From assembly GCF_014697625.1 (NCBI RefSeq), contig NZ_JACJSG010000033.1, positions 25,641 to 89,640 of the forward strand: a stretch of DNA of 64,000 nt, given 5' to 3'. A model generated the notes under the pieces. The model had not been told where the DNA came from. It saw nothing but the letters and a program-made list of their open reading frames with translations, and searched no databases. The first letter of the stretch is position 1; the number at the start of each line of letters is the position of its first letter. Source of the stretch: Anabaena azotica FACHB-119 (lineage in GTDB: Bacteria > Cyanobacteriota > Cyanobacteriia > Cyanobacteriales > Nostocaceae). The position numbers and the translations under genes are program-made. Shown in pieces: positions 35,390-43,074 of the stretch.

Positions 35390-38300
35390 TTGCTGACTGC
35401 TCCTAGTGCTTTAATTGTTGCTTGCTGTGCCTGAGTTAACCCAACTGCTCCCGTAATATTCATCCCTTCGTAAGGTCTATGCGCTCGGAGAATTTGTATA
35501 CAGTCGCCAGTATGAATACTCCATAGTCTGATGGTTTCGTCGGCGCTGCTACTTGCCAAGGTTTCCCCATCTGGACTAAAAGCTACGGATAAGACTTGGC
35601 TGGTATGTCCGCGCCATGTCTTGAGACATTGACCGCTATTTACAGCCCAAAGTTTCACAGTTTGGTCGGCGCTACCACTAGCTAAGGTTTGTCCGTCGTG
35701 GCTGAAGCTGATGGATGAGACTTGATTTGTATGTTCTGATAAAGTTTTCAGGTTTTTACCTGTCTGCACATCCCAAAGTTTTACAGTATGGTCAGCACCA
35801 GCACTTGCCAAGATACGCCCATCGGGACTGAAAGCTACAGCTAATACAGCATTGGTGTGTCCTCGGAAGATTTGCAGACATTCCCCAGTCTGCAAGTGCC
35901 AAATTCTGATGGTTTGGTCGGCGCTGGCTGTGGCTACCCCATCAGAACTGAAAGCTACGGATAAAACTGCATTTGTATGTCCTGAGAAAATATCCAGACA
36001 TTCTCCTGTTTGAGTATCCCAAATTCTCGCTGTTTGATCGGCGCTACCACTGGCAAATGTCTGTCCATTGGGACTAAAAGCCACTGACCAAACAGTTTCT
36101 TGGTGTTCGGTTAAGGTCTTGAGACATTGCCCGGTTTCTAGATCCCACAATTTGATACTGCGGTCAGCGCTACTACTGAGGAGGATGGCTTGTTGGGGAT
36201 GAGGTGCAATTGCTAAAATATGATTTGTATGCCCAGTCAATGTTTTGATACATTGTCCTGTCGCTATATCCCACAGTCGAATTAGTTGGTCATGGCTGGT
36301 AGGGGCGCACATCTGTGCGCCCCCACAGAACACAATGGCTGATATTTGGTTAGTATATCCTTGTAATGTTCTGATACACTGCCCTGTCGCCGTATCCCAC
36401 AGGCGAATTACTTGGTCATCTCCGCCACTAGCTAGGACTGAGCTATCAGCATTAAATACTACCGTCCGTACCCAGTTTTCATGACCTGATAAGACTCGCA
36501 GACAATTTCGGGTGACAACATCCCACAACCTAATGGTTTGGTCAGCACTAGCACTAGCAATCATTAATCCATCGGAACTAAAACTGACTGATAAAATCGA
36601 GTTACTATGCCCTGATAAAGTGCTGATACACTGCGCTGTTTCCATATCCCAAAGTTTGATTGTATGGTCATCGCTACCACTGGCTAAAATTCTCTTGTCA
36701 CTCCAAGCAAGAGACTGGATAGTTGCACGATGACCATAGAAACTATGCAGATATTCCCCTGTCTGTGCATTCCACAATCTGATGGGTTCATCGCCGCCAG
36801 ATGTCGCCAACAGTGAGCCATCGGGACTCAATGCTACTATCTGAATCTGATTGCTGTGGTCTTGTAGGGTGGCTAAAGATTTCCCTGTGTGAAGATCCCA
36901 CAGAGTGACAGTTTGATTTCTGCCGCGACTGACAAGAATGTTACCTATAGGATGAGGTGCAATCGCTAATATTTGGCTAGTATATCGTTGTATGGTTCTA
37001 GTAGTTTGCCCTGTATTTATATCCCAAAACTGGATGCTTTGGTCTGCACTATGACTAATTAAAGTTTGACCATCAAGGCTGAAATATAAGGACTTGATCG
37101 CCTGGACGTTACCCCGCAAAGTTAAATGTAATTGACCATCCGCCACAAGCCACAGATGTATCTCGCCATTATCATCACCCGTGGCTAAAAATTCTCCATC
37201 TGGGCTAAAGGCTGCTGATAAAATGCTACCAAAGATTTGCCTAAAAACTGATTTGGAGAAATGTGCATTGCTAAAATTGACACGGTGTAAATTTACGCCT
37301 CTCAGGTCAGCTTGCCAAATTGGTAGATGGGAAAAGTCATAATCACTTAAGTCAGTTTCTAAATGATGCAGCAGGTTAAGAATATTACCAGCTAAATAAC
37401 CAGACTCCAGCGATGCTTGCTGACGCTGTGTAGCCAAAATTTGCATTAATTGTTGAGCGATCGCTTTTTTGCTTCCCAATTGCCGCAATAATTCTGCAAT
37501 TAAGGGCTTGACAATTAAACGTATTTGTGATTCTTTAATATAATCTTTCGCTGTGGCTTTGACAATTGCGTGGGTTATCGGTAGGGGCGCACTGTGCATC
37601 CCTACATTCTGCATCCCTGCAACAATTTCCGCAGATACCTGTGCCAAAAAACGCTCTGTGACATATTCCATAATCACGGGTTGTTGCGTAAACCCGATCA
37701 TGCTCTGTTCAATGAGAGAACGTCGGAGTATTGATTCTACAGCTTCTAGAAGTTGGTGTTTGAGTAACTGGGGATAAATATCATCAGCTAATTCATACAG
37801 CGAAACACCCTCGCGGTTAATTGCTAACCAATACATGACGTTTTTTTCTGTCTGTGTCAGGCGTTCAAATTGTTGGTTGAGCAAGGTGCGGATGCTATTA
37901 AAACTAGAAATTCCTGTGGCGAGGAATGCAGAAACATCACCAGCAAATAAATCCTGAATTGCAGTGGCGACAATTTTTAAAGCTAGAGGATTTCCACTAT
38001 ATAAGTCAATTAGTTGCTGACTTTCTTGTTGGGATACAGACAAACCCTTAATTGTGAGGATTTCCTGAGCTGCTGTATTTAACCCTGTTAATTGTAGCGA
38101 TCGCACTGGTAAAATTTCCCCAGCCAAAGCAGCAATTTCATTCGGCTTTTCCCGACTGGTAATTAATAAACAACTTTGGTGTGCAACTTCGCCGACAAGC
38201 CGCAGCAATTCACCATACCCCTCATACTCTGCTGGAAAACTACCTGCATAACTGCTATCCTGCATCAAAGTTTCCAGATTATCCAACACCAACAAACAAC

Positions 38301-38994
38301 GATGCTGGCGCAGATATTCCATCAACTTAGAGATTTTCAGAGCGGTTGTATTGGGTAATTCTAGAGTTTGCTGTGCAGATAAAACTTTAAGTAAATCATC
38401 CAACAACTCCGATAACAGAGGCGCATTCCTAAGACTACGCCAGATTAAAAACTCAAACTGGTTTTGAATTTCCTCCGCCAGCTTAGTTACTAACGTTGTC
38501 TTACCAATACCACCATTACCTAAAAGTGCCACCAGTCGGCAATGATCATTTAACACCCATTGCTGTAACGTCGATATTTCTGCTGAACGCCCACAGAATA
38601 AAGTAACATCAACCGCCTCGCCCCAGTCATAATTGACTGGAGAGTGGGTTGTCTCCTCTGCTCCTCTGCTCCCCTGCTCCTCTGCTCCACTGCTCCCCTG
38701 CTCCCCTGCTAACTCTAAAACTCGCCTTGCACCTGTGTAATCTTCAACTTCTAATTGTAAATTTACCGCTTTAAATACCAGCGCGATGGAATCTTTATCA
38801 ACGCCTTGACACCGCAAAATCTTACGAATTGTAGCCGGATGCAAACCTTGACCTTCAACTAATTGAGAACGCCGCACTAATTCCTGAACTGCATAGCGTT
38901 CTATTTCTAGCTGAAGCATCCGATTTTGCAGTTTTGCTTGTCCTGTGGGACTAAGCACTACCCCTCGAACTCGCTGTCCTGTAGGCAGATCCAT
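35386..38994 (-). CDS. HTH / NB-ARC / WD40 repeat protein (STAND family)
   Basis: The 1202-residue protein starts with a helix-turn-helix-like region (about 10-90; LVEGQGLHPATIRKILRCQG), then a low-complexity linker GEQGSSGAEEQGSRGAEE translated from octamer repeats, then an NB-ARC NTPase (Walker A LLGNGGIGKTTL, Walker B CLLVLDNLETL), a helical region and 14 WD40 blades (about 590-1165). It ends with RPYEGMNITGAVGLTQAQ, the same tail as the 3140-7597 protein. A dispersed palindrome replaces ten residues of blade 8 (CGGAQMCAPT) and a second relic encodes MHSAPLP near residue 465. STAND proteins act as ligand-gated switches; here the output may be DNA binding. It is coupled to the hybrid kinase. 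Confidence 0.9.
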   Translation of the reverse strand: MDLPTGQRVRGVVLSPTGQAKLQNRMLQLEIERYAVQELVRRSQLVEGQGLHPATIRKILRCQGVDKDSIALVFKAVNLQLEVEDYTGARRVLELAGEQGSSGAEEQGSRGAEETTHSPVNYDWGEAVDVTLFCGRSAEISTLQQWVLNDHCRLVALLGNGGIGKTTLVTKLAEEIQNQFEFLIWRSLRNAPLLSELLDDLLKVLSAQQTLELPNTTALKISKLMEYLRQHRCLLVLDNLETLMQDSSYAGSFPAEYEGYGELLRLVGEVAHQSCLLITSREKPNEIAALAGEILPVRSLQLTGLNTAAQEILTIKGLSVSQQESQQLIDLYSGNPLALKIVATAIQDLFAGDVSAFLATGISSFNSIRTLLNQQFERLTQTEKNVMYWLAINREGVSLYELADDIYPQLLKHQLLEAVESILRRSLIEQSMIGFTQQPVIMEYVTERFLAQVSAEIVAGMQNVGMHSAPLPITHAIVKATAKDYIKESQIRLIVKPLIAELLRQLGSKKAIAQQLMQILATQRQQASLESGYLAGNILNLLHHLETDLSDYDFSHLPIWQADLRGVNLHRVNFSNAHFSKSVFRQIFGSILSAAFSPDGEFLATGDDNGEIHLWLVADGQLHLTLRGNVQAIKSLYFSLDGQTLISHSADQSIQFWDINTGQTTRTIQRYTSQILAIAPHPIGNILVSRGRNQTVTLWDLHTGKSLATLQDHSNQIQIVALSPDGSLLATSGGDEPIRLWNAQTGEYLHSFYGHRATIQSLAWSDKRILASGSDDHTIKLWDMETAQCISTLSGHSNSILSVSFSSDGLMIASASADQTIRLWDVVTRNCLRVLSGHENWVRTVVFNADSSVLASGGDDQVIRLWDTATGQCIRTLQGYTNQISAIVFCGGAQMCAPTSHDQLIRLWDIATGQCIKTLTGHTNHILAIAPHPQQAILLSSSADRSIKLWDLETGQCLKTLTEHQETVWSVAFSPNGQTFASGSADQTARIWDTQTGECLDIFSGHTNAVLSVAFSSDGVATASADQTIRIWHLQTGECLQIFRGHTNAVLAVAFSPDGRILASAGADHTVKLWDVQTGKNLKTLSEHTNQVSSISFSHDGQTLASGSADQTVKLWAVNSGQCLKTWRGHTSQVLSVAFSPDGETLASSSADETIRLWSIHTGDCIQILRAHRPYEGMNITGAVGLTQAQQATIKALGAVSK
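36302..36323. repeat. Dispersed palindrome, copy 2, inside a WD40 blade
   Basis: Arms GGGGCGCACA/TGTGCGCCCC with AT at the centre. On the coding strand it is read as GGAQMCAP within blade 8 and keeps the frame. Confidence 0.92.
37581..37604. repeat. Degenerate dispersed palindrome inside the NB-ARC gene
   Basis: GTAGGGGCGCACTGTGCATC followed by CCTAC: a shortened relative of the same palindrome. The minus strand reads it as VGMHSAPLP between helical segments of the protein. Confidence 0.75.
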
Positions 38995-39021
38995 TGCTCA
39001 TACTCAGCCGGGTCAAATGCA

Positions 39022-39139
39022 ATATATCATATTATGTCCGCTTAAACAGTTATCATATCGTCAGGGTCGGTAATAGGTAATTGGTAATCGGAGAAAACAA
39101 TTACCTATTATATCATGTCCGCTTAAATACTTATCATAT
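39022..39139. promoter_or_regulatory. Direct repeats upstream of the NB-ARC/kinase operon
   Basis: Two copies of ATGTCCGCTTAAA flanked by TATCAT on both sides (39022-39058 and 39107-39139), about 85 bases apart, lie 28-145 nt before the NB-ARC start codon. The rest of the region (39065-39290) is filled with GGTAATAGGTAAT / ATTACCTATTACC repeats. The direct repeats could be operators or a mobile repeat; I cannot decide. Confidence 0.4.
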
Positions 39140-39300
39140 ATTGGGGGCTGGTAATAGGTAATCGGTAATCGGTAATGGCTCACAACAATTACCTATTAGC
39201 TATTACCAATTACCGACCAAAACAACCATATTATAAGTAATTAGCCGAACTTGATATTACCTATTACCAACTAAACCAACCATATCGTCAGTAATTAGTA

Positions 39301-39322
39301 GGGGCGCACAGCTGTGCGCCCC
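39301..39322. repeat. Dispersed palindrome, copy 3
   Basis: Arms GGGGCGCACAG/CTGTGCGCCCC, flanked by GTA and TAC, between the NB-ARC gene and the DUF1634 gene. Confidence 0.93.
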
Positions 39323-39380
39323 TACGTGTATATCTGATTCAAAGGCATTTCTCATTCACATCAGGCGTAATTACGAATTA

Positions 39381-39764
39381 TTAATTTCCACTCAGGCTGA
39401 TGAGCAAGCCTAAAAGTACAATGATTGTGATGATAATATACAAACTATCTCGTTGTCGTATAAAAGCTAGTAGGGAAAAGGCGACTCTCGCAACAGGCGT
39501 AATGATTAATAAAAGTAATCCTAGCTGAATGATGCCACGACGACGACCGGAAAAGGCTGCTGTCGCCACTCCTTCAGGACTGCTAAAATATGGGGGTTCA
39601 CCACGAAAAATTTCATAATTAGGAGCCTCATTACCATGATTAATTAAGTAGAAAACTCCACCAATAAAAACTACGGCAGTAGCGATAATTACTCCATATC
39701 TTAGAAGATTGCCAACTAAGATTTCAAATTGCCTTTCGCTCAAGTTACTTCTATTAGCCGACAT
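39381..39764 (-). CDS. DUF1634 membrane protein
   Basis: A 127-residue protein with three hydrophobic helices (about 24-43, 78-100 and 106-124) and the DUF1634 blocks LLRYGVIIATAVVFIGGVFY and GIIQLGLLLLIITPVARV. Members are usually encoded next to TauE/SafE permeases; here its start lies 1 nt after the permease stop. It is likely an accessory subunit of the exporter. Confidence 0.87.
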   Translation of the reverse strand: MSANRSNLSERQFEILVGNLLRYGVIIATAVVFIGGVFYLINHGNEAPNYEIFRGEPPYFSSPEGVATAAFSGRRRGIIQLGLLLLIITPVARVAFSLLAFIRQRDSLYIIITIIVLLGLLISLSGN

Positions 39765-39765
39765 C

Positions 39766-40602
39766 TTAAATTCTCCCGACTAAACCGTTATAAATCATTT
39801 GTATACCTAAGAGCGAAATTACTAAACTAAAAATAGTTCTTAAAATTCCTACCTTGGCTCTAACTAATACCTTTGCTCCTAATAATGCTCCTAATAATAC
39901 ACCCAACATTACAGGCATTGCTAAACCGGGATCAATATAACCTCGTTTTAAATAAACTCCAGCACTTGCGGCGGCTGTTACCCCAATCATAAAATTGCTG
40001 GTAGTAGTAGAAACTTTAAAAGGAATCTGCATAAATTGATCCATTGCTAATACTTTGAGTGCGCCAGAACCAATTCCTAATAAACCAGAAAGCATACCTG
40101 CAACAAACATCAAACTAAACCCAGCTTTGACAGCGTGGACATTATAAGCTTGTTCTCCTTCGGGTGTTGGGTAGGTGCTATTTAAGCGCAAACGAGTTGC
40201 TAAGGGATCTGGGGGTTTGTTGTCTTGGTGTTCTGAGTGGGGTAGACGATACAGATAAGCGCTGTAAAGTAAGATAACGCCGAACACTACAGCTATGATT
40301 CTAGTAGGAGTGTAGGCGGCAATGATAGCACCTGCGATCGCACCAAATGTAGTGGCGACTTCTAAGAACATTCCCAAGCGAAGATTTGTATAACCTTCTT
40401 TGACATAAGCGGAAGCTGCACCGGAAGATGTAGCAATTACAGATACTAAAGATGCACCAATAGCGTAACGAATATCAACGTGAAATACCAAAGTTAAGAG
40501 GGGAACTAGCACCACCCCGCCGCCTAAACCTGTTAACGCTCCCAAGAACCCCGCAGTAGCAGAACCAAGCCCAACTAACAAGGTAAATTCGAGAATATTC
40601 AA
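39766..40602 (-). CDS. TauE/SafE (TSUP) family anion permease
   Basis: A 278-residue protein with about eight membrane helices and the paired family motifs GFLGALTGLGGGVVLVPLL at the N-terminus and GLLGIGSGALKVLAM in the second half. The start is TTG 40602 with a good Shine-Dalgarno (GGAGGTGG). The family moves sulfite, organosulfonates or other small anions across the inner membrane. It is transcribed with the DUF1634 gene. Confidence 0.9.
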   Translation of the reverse strand: MNILEFTLLVGLGSATAGFLGALTGLGGGVVLVPLLTLVFHVDIRYAIGASLVSVIATSSGAASAYVKEGYTNLRLGMFLEVATTFGAIAGAIIAAYTPTRIIAVVFGVILLYSAYLYRLPHSEHQDNKPPDPLATRLRLNSTYPTPEGEQAYNVHAVKAGFSLMFVAGMLSGLLGIGSGALKVLAMDQFMQIPFKVSTTTSNFMIGVTAAASAGVYLKRGYIDPGLAMPVMLGVLLGALLGAKVLVRAKVGILRTIFSLVISLLGIQMIYNGLVGRI

Positions 40603-40713
40603 GCAATACCACCTCCATTATTCAGACAGGACTGACCCATCAAGGATATCTGCTAAGACCGGGTGTAAGGGTGTAATACCAATTCAAAATTACGTCTAAT
40701 ATGAATTAAGTTT

Positions 40714-40748
40714 ATATCTGTAGGGGCATAAGAAGCCCCTACAGATAT
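40714..40748. terminator. Perfect 14-bp hairpin between sigma factor and permease genes
   Basis: Arms ATATCTGTAGGGGC and GCCCCTACAGATAT around loop ATAAGAA. It sits 4 nt after the sigma factor stop codon (minus strand) and could end its transcript, although no T-run follows; it also resembles the dispersed palindromes of this window. Confidence 0.55.
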
Positions 40749-40752
40749 GGTA

Positions 40753-41748
40753 TTAACTAGCAAGATACATACTAATTTCTCCCTTATTTTGTCTAAGGAT
40801 TTTTAGAGCTTGTTGCTCTATTTGTCTGATGCGTTCTCGACTGACACCCATAAGCTGACCAACTGCTGTTAAAGAAAGTTCATGACCGTCATTTAACCCG
40901 AAGCGGAGAGTTAATACTTCTCGCTGTTGCGGAGATAATTTTTTTAATAAGTTTTGCAAGTCTTGTTGTAGAGATTCTTCGACAACATAACTTTCTGGTG
41001 AGATGCCTGTATCTTCTAAAATATCTTGTAATTCAGAATCCTGATGTGGGCCAATTCGCGTTTCTAGCGACATGGGTTTACGGGCAAGATGTAAACATTC
41101 TCTCACTTCTTGAGGCTTTAATGATAAGGCAGTAGCGATTTCATCAGTTGTAGGAACACGACCTAATTTTTGGGATAATTCTCTTTGGACACGTTTAATT
41201 TTGCTCAATTTTTCAAACACATGAATTGGTAAACGGATAGTGCGACTTTGTTGTGCGATCGCTCTTGTAATTCCTTGACGTATCCACCAATAAGCATAGG
41301 TAGAAAACTTGTAACCAAGTTCTGGATCAAACTTTTCTATTCCCCGTTCCAAAGCTAAATTTCCTTCTTGAATTAAATCCAAAAATTCCATATTTCTTTG
41401 TTGATATCTCTTCGCTATTGAAACCACTAATCGTAAATTAGCGGCAATCATTTTTTGCTTGGCTTGTTGTCCTTGATGTATTTGCTGTTGTATTGTGGCA
41501 ATACTTGTATGCAAATAATCAGCCCATGCTTGTAATGTTGGTTCATGCCCTAATTGCACAGCTAATTTTTTCTGAGCATTTAGTAACTTTATCATCTGCT
41601 GTACTTGTTGAGCCAAAATAATTTCTTGTTCATGAGTTAATAAAGGTACTCGTCCTATTTTTTGTAAATAATTGCACATATTATCTCTAACAGACAATGA
41701 TTGCTGATTAGTAACAGCAGTTTCAGAAGGAAGAGACATTATATTCAT
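40753..41748 (-). CDS. Group 2 RNA polymerase sigma factor (SigB-like)
   Basis: The 331-residue protein has region 1.2 (DNMCNYLQKIGRVPLLTHEQE), region 2 (LRLVVSIAKRYQQRNMEFLD, LIQEGNLALERGIEKFDP, KFSTYAYWWIRQGITRAI), region 3 and region 4 (LTAVGQLMGVSRERIRQIEQ). It lacks the long N-terminal region of the primary SigA, so it is a non-essential group 2 factor as used by cyanobacteria for stress and nitrogen responses. The start is ATG 41748 or 41739. It closes a cluster with htrA, DUF3172 and lepB. Confidence 0.9.
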   Translation of the reverse strand: MNIMSLPSETAVTNQQSLSVRDNMCNYLQKIGRVPLLTHEQEIILAQQVQQMIKLLNAQKKLAVQLGHEPTLQAWADYLHTSIATIQQQIHQGQQAKQKMIAANLRLVVSIAKRYQQRNMEFLDLIQEGNLALERGIEKFDPELGYKFSTYAYWWIRQGITRAIAQQSRTIRLPIHVFEKLSKIKRVQRELSQKLGRVPTTDEIATALSLKPQEVRECLHLARKPMSLETRIGPHQDSELQDILEDTGISPESYVVEESLQQDLQNLLKKLSPQQREVLTLRFGLNDGHELSLTAVGQLMGVSRERIRQIEQQALKILRQNKGEISMYLAS

Positions 41749-41806
41749 GGTTGCTAAATCCTGAAAAGTTAATAATTTAGGGACAATTACAGTTGAAAGA
41801 TGGCTG

Positions 41807-41908
41807 TTAAGGGTGGTTTTTTGTAGGAATAAATCTCAAAATCAAACCGTAAACCAATAACAAGCTGATGAAAAACAGAAATTCAATTAATACAATGATG
41901 GTGGACAT
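41807..41908 (-). CDS. Candidate 33-residue membrane miniprotein
   Basis: The ATG at 41908 opens a frame reading MSTIIVLIEFLFFISLLLVY followed by GLILRFIPTKNHP and a stop. It is one hydrophobic helix of about 20 residues with a positively charged C-terminal end. It lies 14 nt after the lepB stop and 59 nt before the sigma factor gene. No strong Shine-Dalgarno is visible, but translation could be coupled to lepB. It resembles the size class of small photosystem or cytochrome subunits but matches none that I recognise. Confidence 0.4.
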   Translation of the reverse strand: MSTIIVLIEFLFFISLLLVYGLILRFIPTKNHP

Positions 41909-41922
41909 AAGTTTGTTGGTTG

Positions 41923-42516
41923 TTAATTTTTTGTAGAGATTGAATTGTAAGTCGGTGTATTAAATACTCCTATGCTGTTGAATGGGAAAAAGCGGAAAAG
42001 TGCTTTACCTACTATGTTTTGACGAGGAACAAAGCCCCAATAATGACTATCAAAACTATTATTGCGATTGTCACCTAAAACCAGATAAGAGTTTGCGGGG
42101 ACAATTACAGGCCCCCATTGATAATCTGGTTTAGCTTCGATGTATTTTTCCTTTAAAGGAGAATCATTAACATAAACTTGTCCATTTTTGACTTCAACCT
42201 TCTCTCCAGGTAAACCAATAACACGCTTCAGAAAAGCATCATGATAATTTTCTTGTTGCAATGTTTTGGTAGGATTAAAGACTATAATATCGCCTCGGTG
42301 GGGGGAGCTAAAATCATAGCTAACCTTGTCTATAATCAAGCGATCGTCTGGCTGAATAGTTGGTTCCATTGACCCCGAAGGTACATAACGAGCTTCAGCA
42401 ACAAAAGTACGCATCCCTAACGCTAAAATCAAACTTAAACCAACAGTTTTTATGCCTTCAAGCCAAACATTTTCTGAGCGAGATGATTCTGTTTTTTGGT
42501 GAGAAATGGTAGACAT
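41923..42516 (-). CDS. lepB: Signal peptidase I
   Basis: The 197-residue protein from ATG 42516 has one N-terminal membrane helix (about 20-38), box B with the nucleophilic Ser49 (VPSGSMEPTI), the general-base Lys in DAFLKRVIGLPGE and box E GDNRNNSFDSHYWG. It removes signal peptides of exported proteins, in the plasma or thylakoid membrane. A TTG at 42525 would add three residues. It is in the same direction as htrA and the DUF3172 gene. Confidence 0.94.
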   Translation of the reverse strand: MSTISHQKTESSRSENVWLEGIKTVGLSLILALGMRTFVAEARYVPSGSMEPTIQPDDRLIIDKVSYDFSSPHRGDIIVFNPTKTLQQENYHDAFLKRVIGLPGEKVEVKNGQVYVNDSPLKEKYIEAKPDYQWGPVIVPANSYLVLGDNRNNSFDSHYWGFVPRQNIVGKALFRFFPFNSIGVFNTPTYNSISTKN

Positions 42517-42534
42517 AATTAACAAACAGATTAC

Positions 42535-43035
42535 TTATTGAACTTTTGTACCAATTTGTCCTTGAGAAGCAAATAAATTGCCAGCAGCATCATTTTCATA
42601 AACGCAAGAAATTTGGGGTGAATTTTCCAACTTGCCAGTATAAGCAAATGTATTTAGCCTATTTTTGCAATCACCTGTTTGCTGAGATGTGATGAGATTC
42701 CTTTGTTGTAAAATCGCCCAATCACTAGTACGTAAAACGCATCCAGGCTGCATACGCGGTTGTGTTATGTACACTTTAAAAGGGTTGAGAGTCAGGAAAA
42801 CACGAGTATCTGTGACAATTGCACTTGCACCATACTGGACACAAAGATTTGCATCAGGTGCAGCACTATCAATATAAACACTACTAGCAATATTTTCTGG
42901 ATTAGAGTTAGCAACGCTAGTTAAACTGACACCAATTAAAACTCCTACTAGTAAGGCGGCGCAGACAATGGCTACTATCATTGTATTGAGGCGGAAAGGT
43001 TGATTTTTATGAGGTGTAGGTGTATTACGTTGCAT
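42535..43035 (-). CDS. DUF3172-like membrane-anchored protein
   Basis: The 166-residue protein from ATG 43035 (a TTG at 43071 adds 12 residues) has a membrane anchor (about 20-42, MIVAIVCAALLVGVLIGVSL) and an extracytoplasmic domain with four Cys. Conserved-looking blocks are CVQYGASAIVTDTRVFLTLN, PFKVYITQPRMQPGCVLR and CKNRLNTFAYTG. This matches the cyanobacterial/plastid DUF3172 family as I remember it; the function is unknown. Its position between htrA and lepB suggests a role in export or envelope quality control. Confidence 0.7.
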   Translation of the reverse strand: MQRNTPTPHKNQPFRLNTMIVAIVCAALLVGVLIGVSLTSVANSNPENIASSVYIDSAAPDANLCVQYGASAIVTDTRVFLTLNPFKVYITQPRMQPGCVLRTSDWAILQQRNLITSQQTGDCKNRLNTFAYTGKLENSPQISCVYENDAAGNLFASQGQIGTKVQ

Positions 43036-43074
43036 AAGATAAGCCTGCAATAACTTTTCAAAATGAGGCAAATA

